Shown: positions 20,980 through 30,647 of the stretch, in pieces
How the letters are laid out: every line of letters starts with the position of its first letter
Numbering within the stretch: the first letter of the stretch is position 1
Assembly: GCF_000411255.1 (NCBI RefSeq)
Contig: NZ_KE150413.1
Location: 2,456,580-2,520,579 of the forward strand
DNA: 64,000 nt
Source of the DNA: Paenibacillus sp. HGH0039
GTDB taxonomy: Bacteria; Bacillota; Bacilli; Paenibacillales; NBRC-103111
Direction: 5' to 3'
Translations under genes and position numbers: made by a program
Notes under the pieces: generated by a model
Database searches by the model: none
The model's input: the letters and a program-made list of their open reading frames with translations, nothing else
Told to the model about the DNA's origin: nothing

Positions 20980-22326
20980 TTATTTCAGCTGCCACAGCGC
21001 CGGAACGTTGGAAGGCTCCCAGCCTGCGATCGAGGTGTGCGGCTGACGGCACTCGTAAGTCGAGCCGTTGTACGTCACGAGATTGCCTGTTGTGTAAGCC
21101 GTGTTGACCGCCCAAGCGGCAACCGCCGGGCCGGAAGTCGTCGTTACCGACACCGCGTTGCTGTTAGCGGATTCGTTGCCGGCGGCGTCAATCGCCCGCA
21201 CTGTGAACGTATAAGCGGTGCTTGGCGTCAAGCCGGACACGGTATACGTAAGCGTCGAGCCCGAAACCGTGCCCGCAAGCGTTGTGCCCTTGTAAATCCG
21301 GTAGCCCGTAACGCCTACATTATCGGTGGCGGCATTCCAGCTCAGGACAACCGACGAGGATGAAGCCGTTCCGGCTGTCAGACCGGCAGGTGCCGTTGGC
21401 GCCTGGTTATCGACAGGAGCAGATCCCGTCGTGAACGTAACCGAATTGCTGGCCGGAGAAGTGTTGCCGGCCGCATCGACGGCTTTCACCGTGAAGGTGT
21501 AAGCCGTATTCGGAGTGAGGCCGGTTACATTGTAAGAGGTAGCGGATCCGCTTGTTGTCGTAACGTGCGTGGAACCGTTATAAATCTGATACCCGGTTAC
21601 ACCGACGTTATCCGTCGAAGCGCCCCAAGTCAGAGTAGCGCCCGTTGTCGTCACGTTGGACGCGGCTGCACCGGACGGTGCTGTCGGAGCGACTGTGTCG
21701 GAAGGATTGCTGCCGCCGAAATTAACGTCGATCACGTTGTAGAAAGCATTCGCTGTATCGGCGATTTCCCAGACAGCCAGGATGACCTGATAACCTGTTC
21801 TGGCGGGAACGTTACAAGTATCGGAGTAAGAGAACGGCGGCTGTTTACCGCCATAGTTCACGGAGCAGAACGGCGTCAGATCGAAAGAGTTTCTGGTCAG
21901 TGCGGAATTCGGATCCCAGTTGGCTTTGGTGATGTAATATTTCCAGCTTGTCGTCGCATGGGCGGCCGTCAGCTTCCAAGTGAACGTGTTCGTGCCGGAG
22001 GAGATGTTCACTTTGCTCCAGCGGGTTGCGGACTGCTCGTCCAATTTCGGGAAAGTTCCGCCTCCGCTCCCGATTTTACCGTCGGCAGGGCCCGCAGCGG
22101 GGAAGCCTTTCGCATATTCAAGGCTTTGAGGCTCATAAACGACAGCTCCGCAGTCTTTGTTGGTTCCCTGCTTACAGAGGTAAGCCCGGCTGCCGGGTGA
22201 TTCGACATAGCCGTGGGCGGACGCTTTTTGAGCGAGTAAAAGCATGCAGACCGCAAGGATCAGGGACAATCCGGCGGCAAACAGAATCCGGGTCGTGACC
22301 GAGCGGGAGATACGAACAGTTGACAT
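20980..22326 (-). CDS. Secreted lytic polysaccharide monooxygenase, AA10 with FnIII x2 and CBM5/12
   Basis: Copper enzyme that oxidatively cuts chitin (or cellulose). The order is: signal peptide (1-37, cleaved at ASA/HGY), an AA10 catalytic domain (about 38-205) whose N-terminal His38 and His123 make the copper brace, with Phe195 near the axial site, two fibronectin type III domains (about 215-300 and 308-395), and a C-terminal CBM5/12 chitin-binding module ([25 protein letters not shown]). At 448 residues it is the usual multimodular Paenibacillus form. It is a single-gene unit: AAAGGAGG before the ATG and a terminator just after the stop. An upstream cre-like site suggests catabolite repression. 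Confidence 0.93.
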   Translation of the reverse strand: MSTVRISRSVTTRILFAAGLSLILAVCMLLLAQKASAHGYVESPGSRAYLCKQGTNKDCGAVVYEPQSLEYAKGFPAAGPADGKIGSGGGTFPKLDEQSATRWSKVNISSGTNTFTWKLTAAHATTSWKYYITKANWDPNSALTRNSFDLTPFCSVNYGGKQPPFSYSDTCNVPARTGYQVILAVWEIADTANAFYNVIDVNFGGSNPSDTVAPTAPSGAAASNVTTTGATLTWGASTDNVGVTGYQIYNGSTHVTTTSGSATSYNVTGLTPNTAYTFTVKAVDAAGNTSPASNSVTFTTGSAPVDNQAPTAPAGLTAGTASSSSVVLSWNAATDNVGVTGYRIYKGTTLAGTVSGSTLTYTVSGLTPSTAYTFTVRAIDAAGNESANSNAVSVTTTSGPAVAAWAVNTAYTTGNLVTYNGSTYECRQPHTSIAGWEPSNVPALWQLK

Positions 22327-22652
22327 ATAATTGGCCTCCTTTTAATGGGGAATGCTAAGAGAACGGCTTGAAAAGTCATTATCCTGGCAGCGGTAGTCCT
22401 GGACCATCTCCTTTCTGTGCTTGCGCAACGTGCAGAACGGAAATTTCGCGGGGCAACGCTAGGCTATCCCTCCTTATAGCAGGTGGATTTATATAAACTC
22501 CTGGGAGCTTATATACATAGAGAACAGGCGGAAACCGGGAGCTTGGAAGAGTTTGCGTGCGAGATGCAGAAGGCGGAGCAGGCAGAGTTGACCGGCATTC
22601 CGGGGTCAATGGCAGGTTGACCAGGCAATTATAGAGGCGCGGCTTAAACGGG

Positions 22653-22666
22653 TTTAAGCGCTTACA
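22653..22666 (-). promoter_or_regulatory. Candidate cre site
   Basis: On the minus strand TGTAAGCGCTTAAA matches TGWAANCGNTNWCA at 13 of 14 positions. It is about 330 bp from the LPMO start, so its effect depends on where the LPMO promoter lies. Confidence 0.4.
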
Positions 22667-22845
22667 AGATTGAGGTTAAAAAAAACCGGAACCGAGAAGA
22701 AAGAGTCGTTTATCCAGAAAGATTATACCCGTATCATACAATCTATGCTAAAATTTGACAACCCTTATTTTCGTAGATTTAGTAAATTTATTCATAGATT
22801 ACAGACCGGAACGCAGGAAGGTTCGGTTAAAAGCGAATTTTATCT

Positions 22846-22873
22846 TTGTTGTTCGGCAGGTTTGGACTACAAT
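22846..22873 (+). promoter_or_regulatory. Possible sigma-A promoter of ABC exporter gene
   Basis: TTGTTG (22846-22851), 16-bp spacer, TACAAT (22868-22873), about 55 bp before the TTG start. The match is moderate. Confidence 0.35.
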
Positions 22874-22928
22874 ATTAGATAGGTCTGTGCATCGCGGTTA
22901 AAAGATAGAGAAAGAAAGAGGGATAGGA

Positions 22929-24644
22929 TTGATTAAACGTTTTTTTGCTTATTACCGTCCTTACAGAGGACTGTTTATTCTGGATTTCGGCTGTGCCGTG
23001 ATCGCGGGGCTGCTTGAGCTCGGCTTTCCGCTTGCGGTGAACTTGTTTCTGGACAAACTTCTTCCGAGCGGAGACTGGTCCCTGATCACTTGGGCTTGCA
23101 TCGCTCTTCTGGTGATTTACTTGCTGAACATGGTCCTCAATTACGTCGTCACGTACTGGGGCCACATGCTCGGGGTAAACATCGAAACGGATATGAGGAA
23201 GAAACTGTTCGATCATATCCAGAAGCTCTCGTTCCGGTTCTTCGACAATAACAAGACCGGTCACCTCATGACCCGAATTACTAACGATTTGAACGAAATC
23301 GGGGAGATTGCCCACCATGGGCCGGAGGATGTTTTCATCGCCATAATGACCTTGATCGGGGCTTTCCTGCTCATGCTTTCGATCCATACGAAACTGGCCC
23401 TGCTTACGTTTATAGTCATTCCTCTGCTTGCCTGGTTTGCCATCTATTTTACCAAAAAAATGACCCGTACGTATGAAAGGCTGTTCGGCAATGTGGCCGA
23501 ATTTAACAGCCGGGTCGAAAACAATATCAGCGGAATCCGCGTAGTCCAGGCATTCGCGAACGAAGAATACGAAAAGAATTTGTTTAAAGGAACCAACCAG
23601 CAGTATCGTCAGACGAAACTGCTTGCCTATAAGCTGATGGCGAAAAGCATGTCGATCAGCTACATGATGATGCGCTTCGTTTCGCTTTTCGTTATGCTGT
23701 GCGGAACTTATTTCGTCATCCAGGGCGAATTGTCGTACGGCCAGTTTGTCGCGTTCCTGCTCCTGTCCAACGTGTTTTTCCGTCCGATCGAGAAAATCAA
23801 CGCCGTGCTGGAAAGCTATCCGAAAGGCATTGCCGGGTTTAAAAGGTACATCTCGATCATAGACACGGAACCCGATGTAGCGGACGGCAAAGACGCGGTG
23901 AGCGTGGATAAGCTTAAGGGCGACATTGTCTTCGATTCGGTTACATTCGGATACCACGACCAGAAGAACATTCTCGACAAGCTGAGCCTGAACATTCGGG
24001 CCGGGGAAACCATTGCCTTTGTAGGGCCGTCCGGTGCGGGGAAAACGACGATCTGCAGTCTGCTTCCCCGGTTCTACGACTGCAAAAGCGGCGCTATCCG
24101 CATCGACGGCATGGATGTCCGGGATATGACGCTGGAATCTCTGCGTAACCAGATCGGAATTGTGCAGCAGGATGTGTACTTGTTCGAAGGCACCATCCGG
24201 CAAAATATCGCTTACGGAAAGCTGAGAGCGAGCGAGGAAGAAATTTGGGAAGCCGCACGGCAGGCCCAGCTGGAAGAATTTATTCTGAAGCAGCCGGACG
24301 GAATGGAAACGATGATCGGCGAAAGAGGCGTCAAGCTGTCCGGAGGACAGAAGCAGCGTCTCGCGATCGCCAGAATCTTCCTGAAAAATCCGCCGATTCT
24401 CATTCTCGACGAAGCGACTTCGGCGCTGGATACGGCCACGGAGCTGGCTATTCAGCAATCGCTGACCGAGCTGTCGAAAGGGCGGACGACTCTTGTTATC
24501 GCCCACAGGCTCGCCACGATCAAGAACGCCGACCGCATCATCGTCGTAACCGAACGGGGAGTCGCCGAGGAAGGCTCCCACAAGGAGCTTGTCGCCGCCG
24601 GAGGCATCTACAGCGGCTTGCACAAAGCGCAGTTCGGCGTCTGA
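22929..24644 (+). CDS. ABC exporter, fused membrane and ATPase domains (MsbA/LmrA type)
   Basis: Half-transporter of 571 residues, active as a dimer, that exports drugs, lipids or peptides. Residues 1-310 hold six membrane segments with the type-1 exporter fold. The ATPase follows, with Walker A GPSGAGKT near 365-372, signature LSGGQKQRLAIARIFL, Walker B LILDEATSALD and switch AHRL, all intact. The start is a TTG at 22929 behind AGGGATAGGA. It is a monocistronic unit ending at a strong terminator. The substrate is unknown. Confidence 0.9.
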   Translation: MIKRFFAYYRPYRGLFILDFGCAVIAGLLELGFPLAVNLFLDKLLPSGDWSLITWACIALLVIYLLNMVLNYVVTYWGHMLGVNIETDMRKKLFDHIQKLSFRFFDNNKTGHLMTRITNDLNEIGEIAHHGPEDVFIAIMTLIGAFLLMLSIHTKLALLTFIVIPLLAWFAIYFTKKMTRTYERLFGNVAEFNSRVENNISGIRVVQAFANEEYEKNLFKGTNQQYRQTKLLAYKLMAKSMSISYMMMRFVSLFVMLCGTYFVIQGELSYGQFVAFLLLSNVFFRPIEKINAVLESYPKGIAGFKRYISIIDTEPDVADGKDAVSVDKLKGDIVFDSVTFGYHDQKNILDKLSLNIRAGETIAFVGPSGAGKTTICSLLPRFYDCKSGAIRIDGMDVRDMTLESLRNQIGIVQQDVYLFEGTIRQNIAYGKLRASEEEIWEAARQAQLEEFILKQPDGMETMIGERGVKLSGGQKQRLAIARIFLKNPPILILDEATSALDTATELAIQQSLTELSKGRTTLVIAHRLATIKNADRIIVVTERGVAEEGSHKELVAAGGIYSGLHKAQFGV

Positions 24645-24741
24645 CGCGGGCAGTGTGGGCAGCCTTGCGTCAATAAATGAAGCAGCAGGTCAGTAAGCCC
24701 GGCAGGAGTGTGAACGGAACCTTGCCGCACTAGCAAGTATG

Positions 24742-24765
24742 AGCCGCTTTTTAAGCGGCTTTTTC
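24742..24765 (+). terminator. Rho-independent terminator
   Basis: Stem AGCCGCTT / AAGCGGCT with a TTT loop, followed by TTTTTC. It lies 97 bp after the ABC exporter stop. Confidence 0.9.
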
Positions 24766-24805
24766 TTATGGGAGCGGCTTTCCGACAAAGGTAAGAGCAT
24801 GAACC

Positions 24806-26005
24806 TTAGCGGTCCATGCTCTTGCCTGCATGCTTATAGAAGCTGTTACCCGTGTCTCTCAGCCGGAAAGAAATGAACCAAAGCAGCAGCGCCAGTCCGG
24901 CAAATAGGAACAGCGTAACCGAAAGCTCTTCCAGAGCCAAGCTCCAGCCGATTAGAAGAGAAATGAGCGATCCTCCCAAGCTCGCGGCAGCGATAAAGTA
25001 GCTTGTCACCTCATCTACATATCCCCGCTTCACGGAGGCCGCAAATGTAATGGCAACCGGAAACAGGGGAGATGCCGCAATGCCCGTTAGAAAAATGACC
25101 CCCAGCGCCAGGATTGCATCATGGAGAAAGGGGAACACGCCTAAAAGTAAAATCAGACACAGAGCGGAAATTTGCAGCATCGGCAGAGGCGGAATCTTCT
25201 TTCCTTTAACGGCGAGCACGGTTCGTCCGATAACCATCGAAGCCCAGAATACGGAAACTCCGATCAGGCTGTAGGACTCAAATCCGCCGACAATCATCAG
25301 TGAAGGCAAAAAGTTCGCATAGCTGGTCTCGATCCCGGCATAAACGAAGGCGAACAGAATGAGCAGGCTCAAGCTGCGCTTTTCCCCTCTCATCAATCCG
25401 CTTTCCGGGAAAAACTCTTCCGTCCCGCTTCCGGCTCCTTCGGGCTGCGGAAACCGCTGCTTCGGCCGGACGACTGATATCAAGGACACCCAAGCCGCCA
25501 GCAGCACTGCAATTGTACTGAGCAGGGAGTACAGAACCAAGGGAAGCACGTCTTCGCCGGCCAGCACATGGATAAGGATGGGGAAGAGCAGGGCCCCGAA
25601 GCCGAAGAATACCTCCAGCTTCGCCATCCCTGCCTTGCCGTTTTCCCCCTGCGCTATGATTAAAGCCCCTACGGTCGTCTCCAGCGTGCCCGCCCCGTAT
25701 CCGATCAGGAACCCTGTCAGAGAGAGCAATTCCCATCTGTCGATCCACAGATAACCCGCCAAGGCGGCCCCGACCATACTCAGTCCGATCGTAATGACGA
25801 CGAACGGGCCGATTTTCTTGGATAGAACGGGAGAGAAGAGGACACCGATGAGAAACCCGATAAACTGCACAGACAGGATCACTGAGATTTCCTGGGCTCC
25901 AATGTCGTAGCGTGCAAAAAAATGAGGTGACAAACTGCCGATGAACACATGAACGACGCCAACCAGAAAATAAAAGGCGCAGCCCATCCAAAGGACGATT
26001 CGCAT
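24806..26005 (-). CDS. glcP: MFS sugar transporter, GlcP-like
   Basis: Twelve-helix major facilitator protein of about 400 residues. From memory it closely follows B. subtilis GlcP, a glucose/mannose:H+ symporter, in segments such as GFLIGYGAGTLETTVGA and YVDEVTSYFIAAASLGG. In B. subtilis glcP is the last gene of ntdABC-glcP, exactly the place it has here. It would supply glucose for kanosamine synthesis. ATG 26005 is chosen for the GGAGG six bases upstream; an in-frame codon at 26032 lacks one. Confidence 0.85.
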   Translation of the reverse strand: MRIVLWMGCAFYFLVGVVHVFIGSLSPHFFARYDIGAQEISVILSVQFIGFLIGVLFSPVLSKKIGPFVVITIGLSMVGAALAGYLWIDRWELLSLTGFLIGYGAGTLETTVGALIIAQGENGKAGMAKLEVFFGFGALLFPILIHVLAGEDVLPLVLYSLLSTIAVLLAAWVSLISVVRPKQRFPQPEGAGSGTEEFFPESGLMRGEKRSLSLLILFAFVYAGIETSYANFLPSLMIVGGFESYSLIGVSVFWASMVIGRTVLAVKGKKIPPLPMLQISALCLILLLGVFPFLHDAILALGVIFLTGIAASPLFPVAITFAASVKRGYVDEVTSYFIAAASLGGSLISLLIGWSLALEELSVTLFLFAGLALLLWFISFRLRDTGNSFYKHAGKSMDR

Positions 26006-26040
26006 CGTCGGCCTCCAATCTGCGGAAGGCAATCAGGGGA

Positions 26041-27096
26041 TTAGGCCTGCATCACAAGCGTGCCTGAAAGATCCTTCGCGTGTGTTTCGAAGAACAGATT
26101 CAGCGTAGCTTGAGAACGGTACCCGTCCGCAAAGCTCGGCAGACCCATTCGGCTTTTCCGGAGAATGGCGTCCACCCATGCCATCTGCTCGATCCGGAAT
26201 GAATCCGCCCATCCGTGAAACTCGCCTGCCGGGTCCGTCAATAAGGCGGGAGGGAGATCGAAGCTTGCGGACGAGATTCCTTCCGTGATGGTATAACTCA
26301 GCGGATTGCGGGTGTGATAATGGAAATTTTTGCGGTGTCCGATGACCTCGATGCCAAACCCGCATTCCTCGGGAACCGTGCTCTTAGAGGTAACCATATG
26401 AATGAACACCTGATTACGGAGCTGTCCCAGAATCTCCGAATAGTCGTCGACCTGGACCTCCCTGTTTTCTTTTTCCTTCACATGGGTGGCCATTTTGACA
26501 CGGATCGATTCGGGCCGGAAATCCGAACGGAACAGATACCAGATCATGTCGATCAGGTGTATGCCGAGATCGCCCAGGGCGCCGCTAGTCTGCTTGCTGG
26601 CTTCGCTGTCTCTCCAAGTGAAGGTTTTTTTTCTCAGAGCGCTGTCTTTCTTAAAGGAGATATTGAACGAAATGATGCCGCCGTGTCCGCCGTTGCGGAT
26701 GAACTCCATCAGGATATGGACGAATGACAAATACCGGTAGTTGAATCCCATCATGGCGATGGCATGGGCCTTCTCCGTATAGTCCCGCATCACCTGGGCT
26801 TCCTCGAGAGTGATGGCCATCGGTTTCTCGCACAGGACATGCTTGCCTGCAGCCAAGGCCTGCAGCGCATGCTCCTTATGCTTGAAGTTAGGGGAAGCGA
26901 CAATAATGCCGTCCGAGGAATCCAGCAAGTCCTCGTACCTTTCGAAGGCCTGTCCCCCGAAGGTGGACGCGAATCGTTCGCCTGCGGGCTGATGAATATC
27001 ATGTACGCCTGTCAGTACGGCTTCTTTGACCGTTGACAGTGCTTTGGCATGCGTCATGGCAATATTCCCGGCTCCGATAATACCAATCTTGATCAT
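26041..27096 (-). CDS. ntdC: Gfo/Idh/MocA dehydrogenase, NtdC-like (glucose-6-phosphate 3-dehydrogenase)
   Basis: NAD-dependent sugar dehydrogenase of 351 residues with the N-terminal Rossmann motif IGIIGAGNIAMTHAKA and the Gfo/Idh CEKPMA motif near residue 93. In B. subtilis NtdC oxidises glucose 6-phosphate at C3, the first step to kanosamine. The assignment rests on the complete ntdA-B-C-glcP order here. It lies 62 bp after ntdB and 36 bp before the glcP start, in one operon. Confidence 0.87.
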   Translation of the reverse strand: MIKIGIIGAGNIAMTHAKALSTVKEAVLTGVHDIHQPAGERFASTFGGQAFERYEDLLDSSDGIIVASPNFKHKEHALQALAAGKHVLCEKPMAITLEEAQVMRDYTEKAHAIAMMGFNYRYLSFVHILMEFIRNGGHGGIISFNISFKKDSALRKKTFTWRDSEASKQTSGALGDLGIHLIDMIWYLFRSDFRPESIRVKMATHVKEKENREVQVDDYSEILGQLRNQVFIHMVTSKSTVPEECGFGIEVIGHRKNFHYHTRNPLSYTITEGISSASFDLPPALLTDPAGEFHGWADSFRIEQMAWVDAILRKSRMGLPSFADGYRSQATLNLFFETHAKDLSGTLVMQA

Positions 27097-27158
27097 CTTG
27101 ATTTCCTCTCCCTTATCCGTGGTTTTTCTCTCTGATCAAACAAAGGGTCTTTGAATCG

Positions 27159-28016
27159 TCATGCTCCCGCTTGCAGGTGTTCTTTCAGTACATGAAGAAT
27201 GCCTTTCACATAAGCCCCTTCGGAGACCAGGGGATGCAGGCCCTTGGCTTCCTCCGTCGCGTTGTGAACCAAGTAGCCGTGCCGGACGGCCTGGAGCATA
27301 AGCAGGTCGTTTCCGCTGTCGCCAAAAGCAAATGCATGCTCGGGTTGAACGCCGTACCGCTCCAACATGAAGCGCACGATCTCGGCCTTGCCGGTCCCGA
27401 GCGGAATAAAGTCCACGTCATAACAGTCCTCCGGATCGCCCGCCAGCGGATTGCACCGGTTGATATTGACGTCTACCCGGTACCGGCCGGCCAAATCGCG
27501 GATGTGCTTTATCGTATGCAGGTCCGTCAGGGGGTCCCTTTGCCTATAGTAAAAATTCCACTTGAAACGGGAGCTGCCCAGCTGGGTCTGAGGGGTCAGG
27601 TCCACGTCGTACTCCTGAGACAACTCCCGGACCAGCGTTTTGACCGCTTCTTCGGAGAAACCGCTGCTTTCAAGCCGGAGGTCCCACTGCTCATCCCTCA
27701 CGCCGTAACGTTCCTGAGTCACATAGGTCAGCTCCGTCCCGAGGTCACTTGCGATAAAGTGAGGGAAAATCCGGAATTTTCCCCCGCTCATTTTACGCAA
27801 AATATCCTCGAGTTTGCTGCCGCTCACCCAGCCGATCATCAATTCTCCCTCGCGGCTCTTCCGTTCAATGAACGCTTCAAGCTCTTCCAGCTCCCTGCGG
27901 TGTTCGTTCAGCAGGACGTGCGGGAAATAAGTTTCGTCAAAGTCGCAGAACACAAGGTGCTTTGGCTTCAAGGGATGTTCCAGCCGGATGAAGTTGTCCT
28001 TATACTCCGATAACAC
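27159..28016 (-). CDS. ntdB: HAD phosphatase, NtdB-like (kanosamine-6-phosphate phosphatase)
   Basis: HAD-superfamily hydrolase of the Cof / sucrose-phosphatase type. The nucleophile motif is FCDFDETY (Asp25, Asp27), motif II VSGSK, and motif IV FGDSGNDLLML near residue 228. NtdB removes the phosphate from kanosamine 6-phosphate. Its start overlaps the end of ntdA by 17 bp, so translation is likely coupled. Confidence 0.88.
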   Translation of the reverse strand: MLSEYKDNFIRLEHPLKPKHLVFCDFDETYFPHVLLNEHRRELEELEAFIERKSREGELMIGWVSGSKLEDILRKMSGGKFRIFPHFIASDLGTELTYVTQERYGVRDEQWDLRLESSGFSEEAVKTLVRELSQEYDVDLTPQTQLGSSRFKWNFYYRQRDPLTDLHTIKHIRDLAGRYRVDVNINRCNPLAGDPEDCYDVDFIPLGTGKAEIVRFMLERYGVQPEHAFAFGDSGNDLLMLQAVRHGYLVHNATEEAKGLHPLVSEGAYVKGILHVLKEHLQAGA

Positions 28017-29331
28017 GTCGCAGTCCCTCCATCAGATGATCTTGTTCTTCCCAGGTCAAATGCGGATACATGGGCAGATGCAGCAGCCGGCTGTGCGTCT
28101 GCTCCGTTTGCGGAAGCCGCGCATCCTTATAGCGGACATTCACGAACGGGGTATTCTGCCTGTGGGACAAAACGGGATAGTAGATATCGGTTTCGGCCGA
28201 GTACTTGTCCATCAGCTCGCGCCGAACCAGGTCCCTGTCTGCGCTCAGGATTTGAATGGGGAAGTGATGCCAGACATGATCATCTGACAATTCGGGCAGC
28301 CGGATTTTCTGGCTGTCGGCCAGCGATTGCAGGCCTTGGCGGTACCGGTCGGCCAGAACCGTCCGTTTGAAGTTGTTCAGGGACAAATGTTTCATCCGCT
28401 CGATCCCGATGGCGGCCTGCAGGTTATCCATTCGGCTGTTGTATCCGAAGTCTCTTACTTTCCGGTTCTTGACGTTCACCTCAAATCCGTGATAGCTGAA
28501 CTGCATGCAGCGCTGCGCCGCTTCTTCATCGTCGAGAGCTATCGCGCCTCCTTTGCCGCATACCCCCACATTCTTGTACGGGTTGAAGCTCAGAATCAGG
28601 GCATCTCCCTCCCGTCCAAGCTCCGTTACGCCAATTGCTTGGCAGGCGTCCTCCACAATCTTCAGGCGGTAGCGGTCCGCGAGCTCACGGAGACTTGCCA
28701 TGTTCGCTTTCTTCCCGTATAAATGCACCGGGAGGATAAATCGGGTTCGGGGCGTAATGGCCACTTCTGTGCTTGCCGGGTCCAGCGTATAAGTATGCGG
28801 ATCAATATCCGCATAGACGGGGATACCGCCTACTGCAAGCACGGCATTTTCGGTTGCGGCAAAGCTGTTGGCCGGCATAATGACTTCATCGCCGGGGCGA
28901 AGGCCCAAGGCGAGCAGAGCCACCATCGCTGCATCCGTCCCGCTGGAGGTGGCGATGATATATTTTTTTCGCAGGTAGCCTGACAGGATCTCTTCAAAGC
29001 GGTTCACGTACGGTCCGCTGGTAAACTGCCCTGTCGGGAGCACGACTCTCATTACCGCCAGAATCGCTTCCACCTCTTCTGCGGAGATTAGCCTGTTCAC
29101 AGGCAGGAAGTCGACTTTGCCGCGGAATTCGGAGAGGGCGGGGAATAGAGAGCGAATCCAAGTATTAATTGTATTTTCTCTCCCTGAAATGTATAATTTT
29201 TCTATTAACTGGGTGTTCACCAAATGGTTTTCAAAGCAATCCGGTTCTACGTCACGACCTGTTTTGATGCGATCCAACAGATGAAGATAGTCCTTGCTTG
29301 TTCCCCAATATTTGTTTTTAGTGGTCAGCAC
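28000..29331 (-). CDS. ntdA: DegT/DnrJ/EryC1 aminotransferase, NtdA-like (3-oxo-glucose-6-phosphate aminotransferase)
   Basis: PLP aminotransferase of 443 residues that transfers the amino group of glutamate to C3 of 3-oxo-glucose 6-phosphate. It has the sugar-aminotransferase core with SSGTDAAMVAL, VEDACQAIG and the PLP lysine in SFNPYKNVGVCGKGG (Lys253). An N-terminal extension of about 75 residues before the usual DegT core is also seen in NtdA. It is the first gene of the ntd operon, divergent from the LacI regulator. Confidence 0.9.
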   Translation of the reverse strand: MLTTKNKYWGTSKDYLHLLDRIKTGRDVEPDCFENHLVNTQLIEKLYISGRENTINTWIRSLFPALSEFRGKVDFLPVNRLISAEEVEAILAVMRVVLPTGQFTSGPYVNRFEEILSGYLRKKYIIATSSGTDAAMVALLALGLRPGDEVIMPANSFAATENAVLAVGGIPVYADIDPHTYTLDPASTEVAITPRTRFILPVHLYGKKANMASLRELADRYRLKIVEDACQAIGVTELGREGDALILSFNPYKNVGVCGKGGAIALDDEEAAQRCMQFSYHGFEVNVKNRKVRDFGYNSRMDNLQAAIGIERMKHLSLNNFKRTVLADRYRQGLQSLADSQKIRLPELSDDHVWHHFPIQILSADRDLVRRELMDKYSAETDIYYPVLSHRQNTPFVNVRYKDARLPQTEQTHSRLLHLPMYPHLTWEEQDHLMEGLRRVIGV

Positions 29332-29381
29332 GGTTTTTCCTCCGTTTCCCGAATTATTTATTGATAGTTCCTATCCGCCTT

Positions 29382-29404
29382 CATCGTAAATTATGAAATC
29401 GATG
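29382..29404. promoter_or_regulatory. Inverted repeat in ntdA-ntdR intergenic region
   Basis: CATCG (29382-29386) and CGATG (29400-29404) flank an AT-rich 13-bp centre in the 104-bp space between the divergent genes. It is a possible operator for the LacI-type protein. The arms are short. Confidence 0.3.
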
Positions 29405-29435
29405 ACAGGTCAAGACATTTTTTGGAGGAAGATCC

Positions 29436-30428
29436 ATGCCTACGATACAAGAGATCGCCAAGCTCTGCAAAGTGTCGACATCCACGGTGTCGAGGGTCTT
29501 GAACAATCATCCGTATGTTTCCGAGAAGATAAGGAGGGAAGTGTTACGGGTTATTGAAGAAATGAACTACACGCCGCATTTTTTGGCCAGGGGGCTTCGC
29601 ACCAACAGCTCCAAATTACTTGCCGTCTCCGTCCCCAAGGCGGACCATCCCTTTTTTGCGGGTCTGATCAAGGGAATATCGCTGCAGGCGCTGGAATTCA
29701 ATTACAAGGTGTGCGTATTTCAAACCTTCTATTGTAAAGAAAACGAGCTTGAATTGATGAAGCTTCTCCAGAATAGGGAAGTGGACGGGATCATTCTTGG
29801 CGCACTGGAGAACATGTGGGACGATATCGCTCCTTACCTGAAGCGGGGACCCATCCTCATGTGCAACGAGTTTCATGAAACCGCGCCGGTCCCCATTCTG
29901 TGCTACAACGAATTCGAATCAGGATATACCGCGGTGCGGCACCTGATCGAAAGAGGGTACCGGGACATCGGCTTTTGCTTCGACACGGCCAACAGCGCAG
30001 CGCAGAACATGCGGAAGAAGGGGTATTTGGCCGCCCTGTCGGACCACAACCTGCCTTATCGCGAGGAGTGGATCTTTGACGGAGCCTTTTCGATCCTGGA
30101 CGGCATCCGTATTATGGACCGGATCCACCATCTGCCGGAGAAGAAACCGACCGCGCTTTTCTCGGGCAGCGACCAGGTTGCGGCAGGGTTGATCAAACAG
30201 GCTGTGAATCTCGGATATAGCGTGCCTGGGGACTTGGCCGTGATCGGATACGACAATCAGCCGATCTGCAGGGTAACGACGCCGACCATTACGAGCATCG
30301 ATATTCCGGTCGAGCAGTTGGGACGACAAGCCGTTACCAGGCTTCTTGCCTGCTTGACGGAGGAGCTCCCGTTGAAGCGCGAGGTCACTCTGTTCCCTAC
30401 AGCCTTGGTGGTACGGGAGTCGACATGA
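29436..30428 (+). CDS. ntdR: LacI family transcriptional regulator, NtdR-like
   Basis: N-terminal LacI HTH (PTIQEIAKLCKVSTSTVSRVLNNHPYVSEKIRREVL, residues 1-50) including the hinge, then a periplasmic-binding-like effector domain to residue 330. In B. subtilis NtdR activates ntdABC in response to neotrehalosadiamine; its place beside ntdA here supports the same role. Start ATG 29436 after TTGGAGGAAGA. Confidence 0.88.
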   Translation: MPTIQEIAKLCKVSTSTVSRVLNNHPYVSEKIRREVLRVIEEMNYTPHFLARGLRTNSSKLLAVSVPKADHPFFAGLIKGISLQALEFNYKVCVFQTFYCKENELELMKLLQNREVDGIILGALENMWDDIAPYLKRGPILMCNEFHETAPVPILCYNEFESGYTAVRHLIERGYRDIGFCFDTANSAAQNMRKKGYLAALSDHNLPYREEWIFDGAFSILDGIRIMDRIHHLPEKKPTALFSGSDQVAAGLIKQAVNLGYSVPGDLAVIGYDNQPICRVTTPTITSIDIPVEQLGRQAVTRLLACLTEELPLKREVTLFPTALVVREST

Positions 30429-30457
30429 GGAGGGGGCTAAGATTTATAGGATGAAAG

Positions 30458-30586
30458 ATGCTCACCCAAGGGGAGTATGTTATCTCTTGCCGTGTGGAAG
30501 AAGACGATAGTGAGTCTCTTGATTCAGTAGAAGTAGGGGCCGTTGTCTACAGCTTCCATAATCTTCATTTTCAAATCCTTTATTAA
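30458..30586 (+). CDS. Possible 42-residue acidic peptide, unknown
   Basis: A short frame (MLTQGEYVISCRVEEDD...) between ntdR and the hydrolase gene. It has no clear ribosome site and no family I recognise. It may be a remnant of a larger gene. The surrounding DNA turns AT-rich from here on. Confidence 0.25.
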   Translation: MLTQGEYVISCRVEEDDSESLDSVEVGAVVYSFHNLHFQILY

Positions 30587-30647
30587 ATGAATAGATTGTT
30601 ATTCAATCGCGCGATAGTAAAACAAATACAAGGGAGAATGAGAAATC

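Larger units (their letters stand above)
22327..22928. other. Divergent intergenic region between LPMO and ABC exporter genes
   Basis: About 600 bp with no supported gene. It holds a cre-like site (22653-22666) and a possible promoter for the exporter (22846-22873). The small frames present lack ribosome sites. Confidence 0.5.

Noticed and set aside
22875-24623. 582-codon minus-strand frame opposite the ABC exporter
   Set aside because: The exporter on the plus strand has all ATPase motifs; the opposite frame is rich in His, Arg and Gln as expected for antisense of such DNA.
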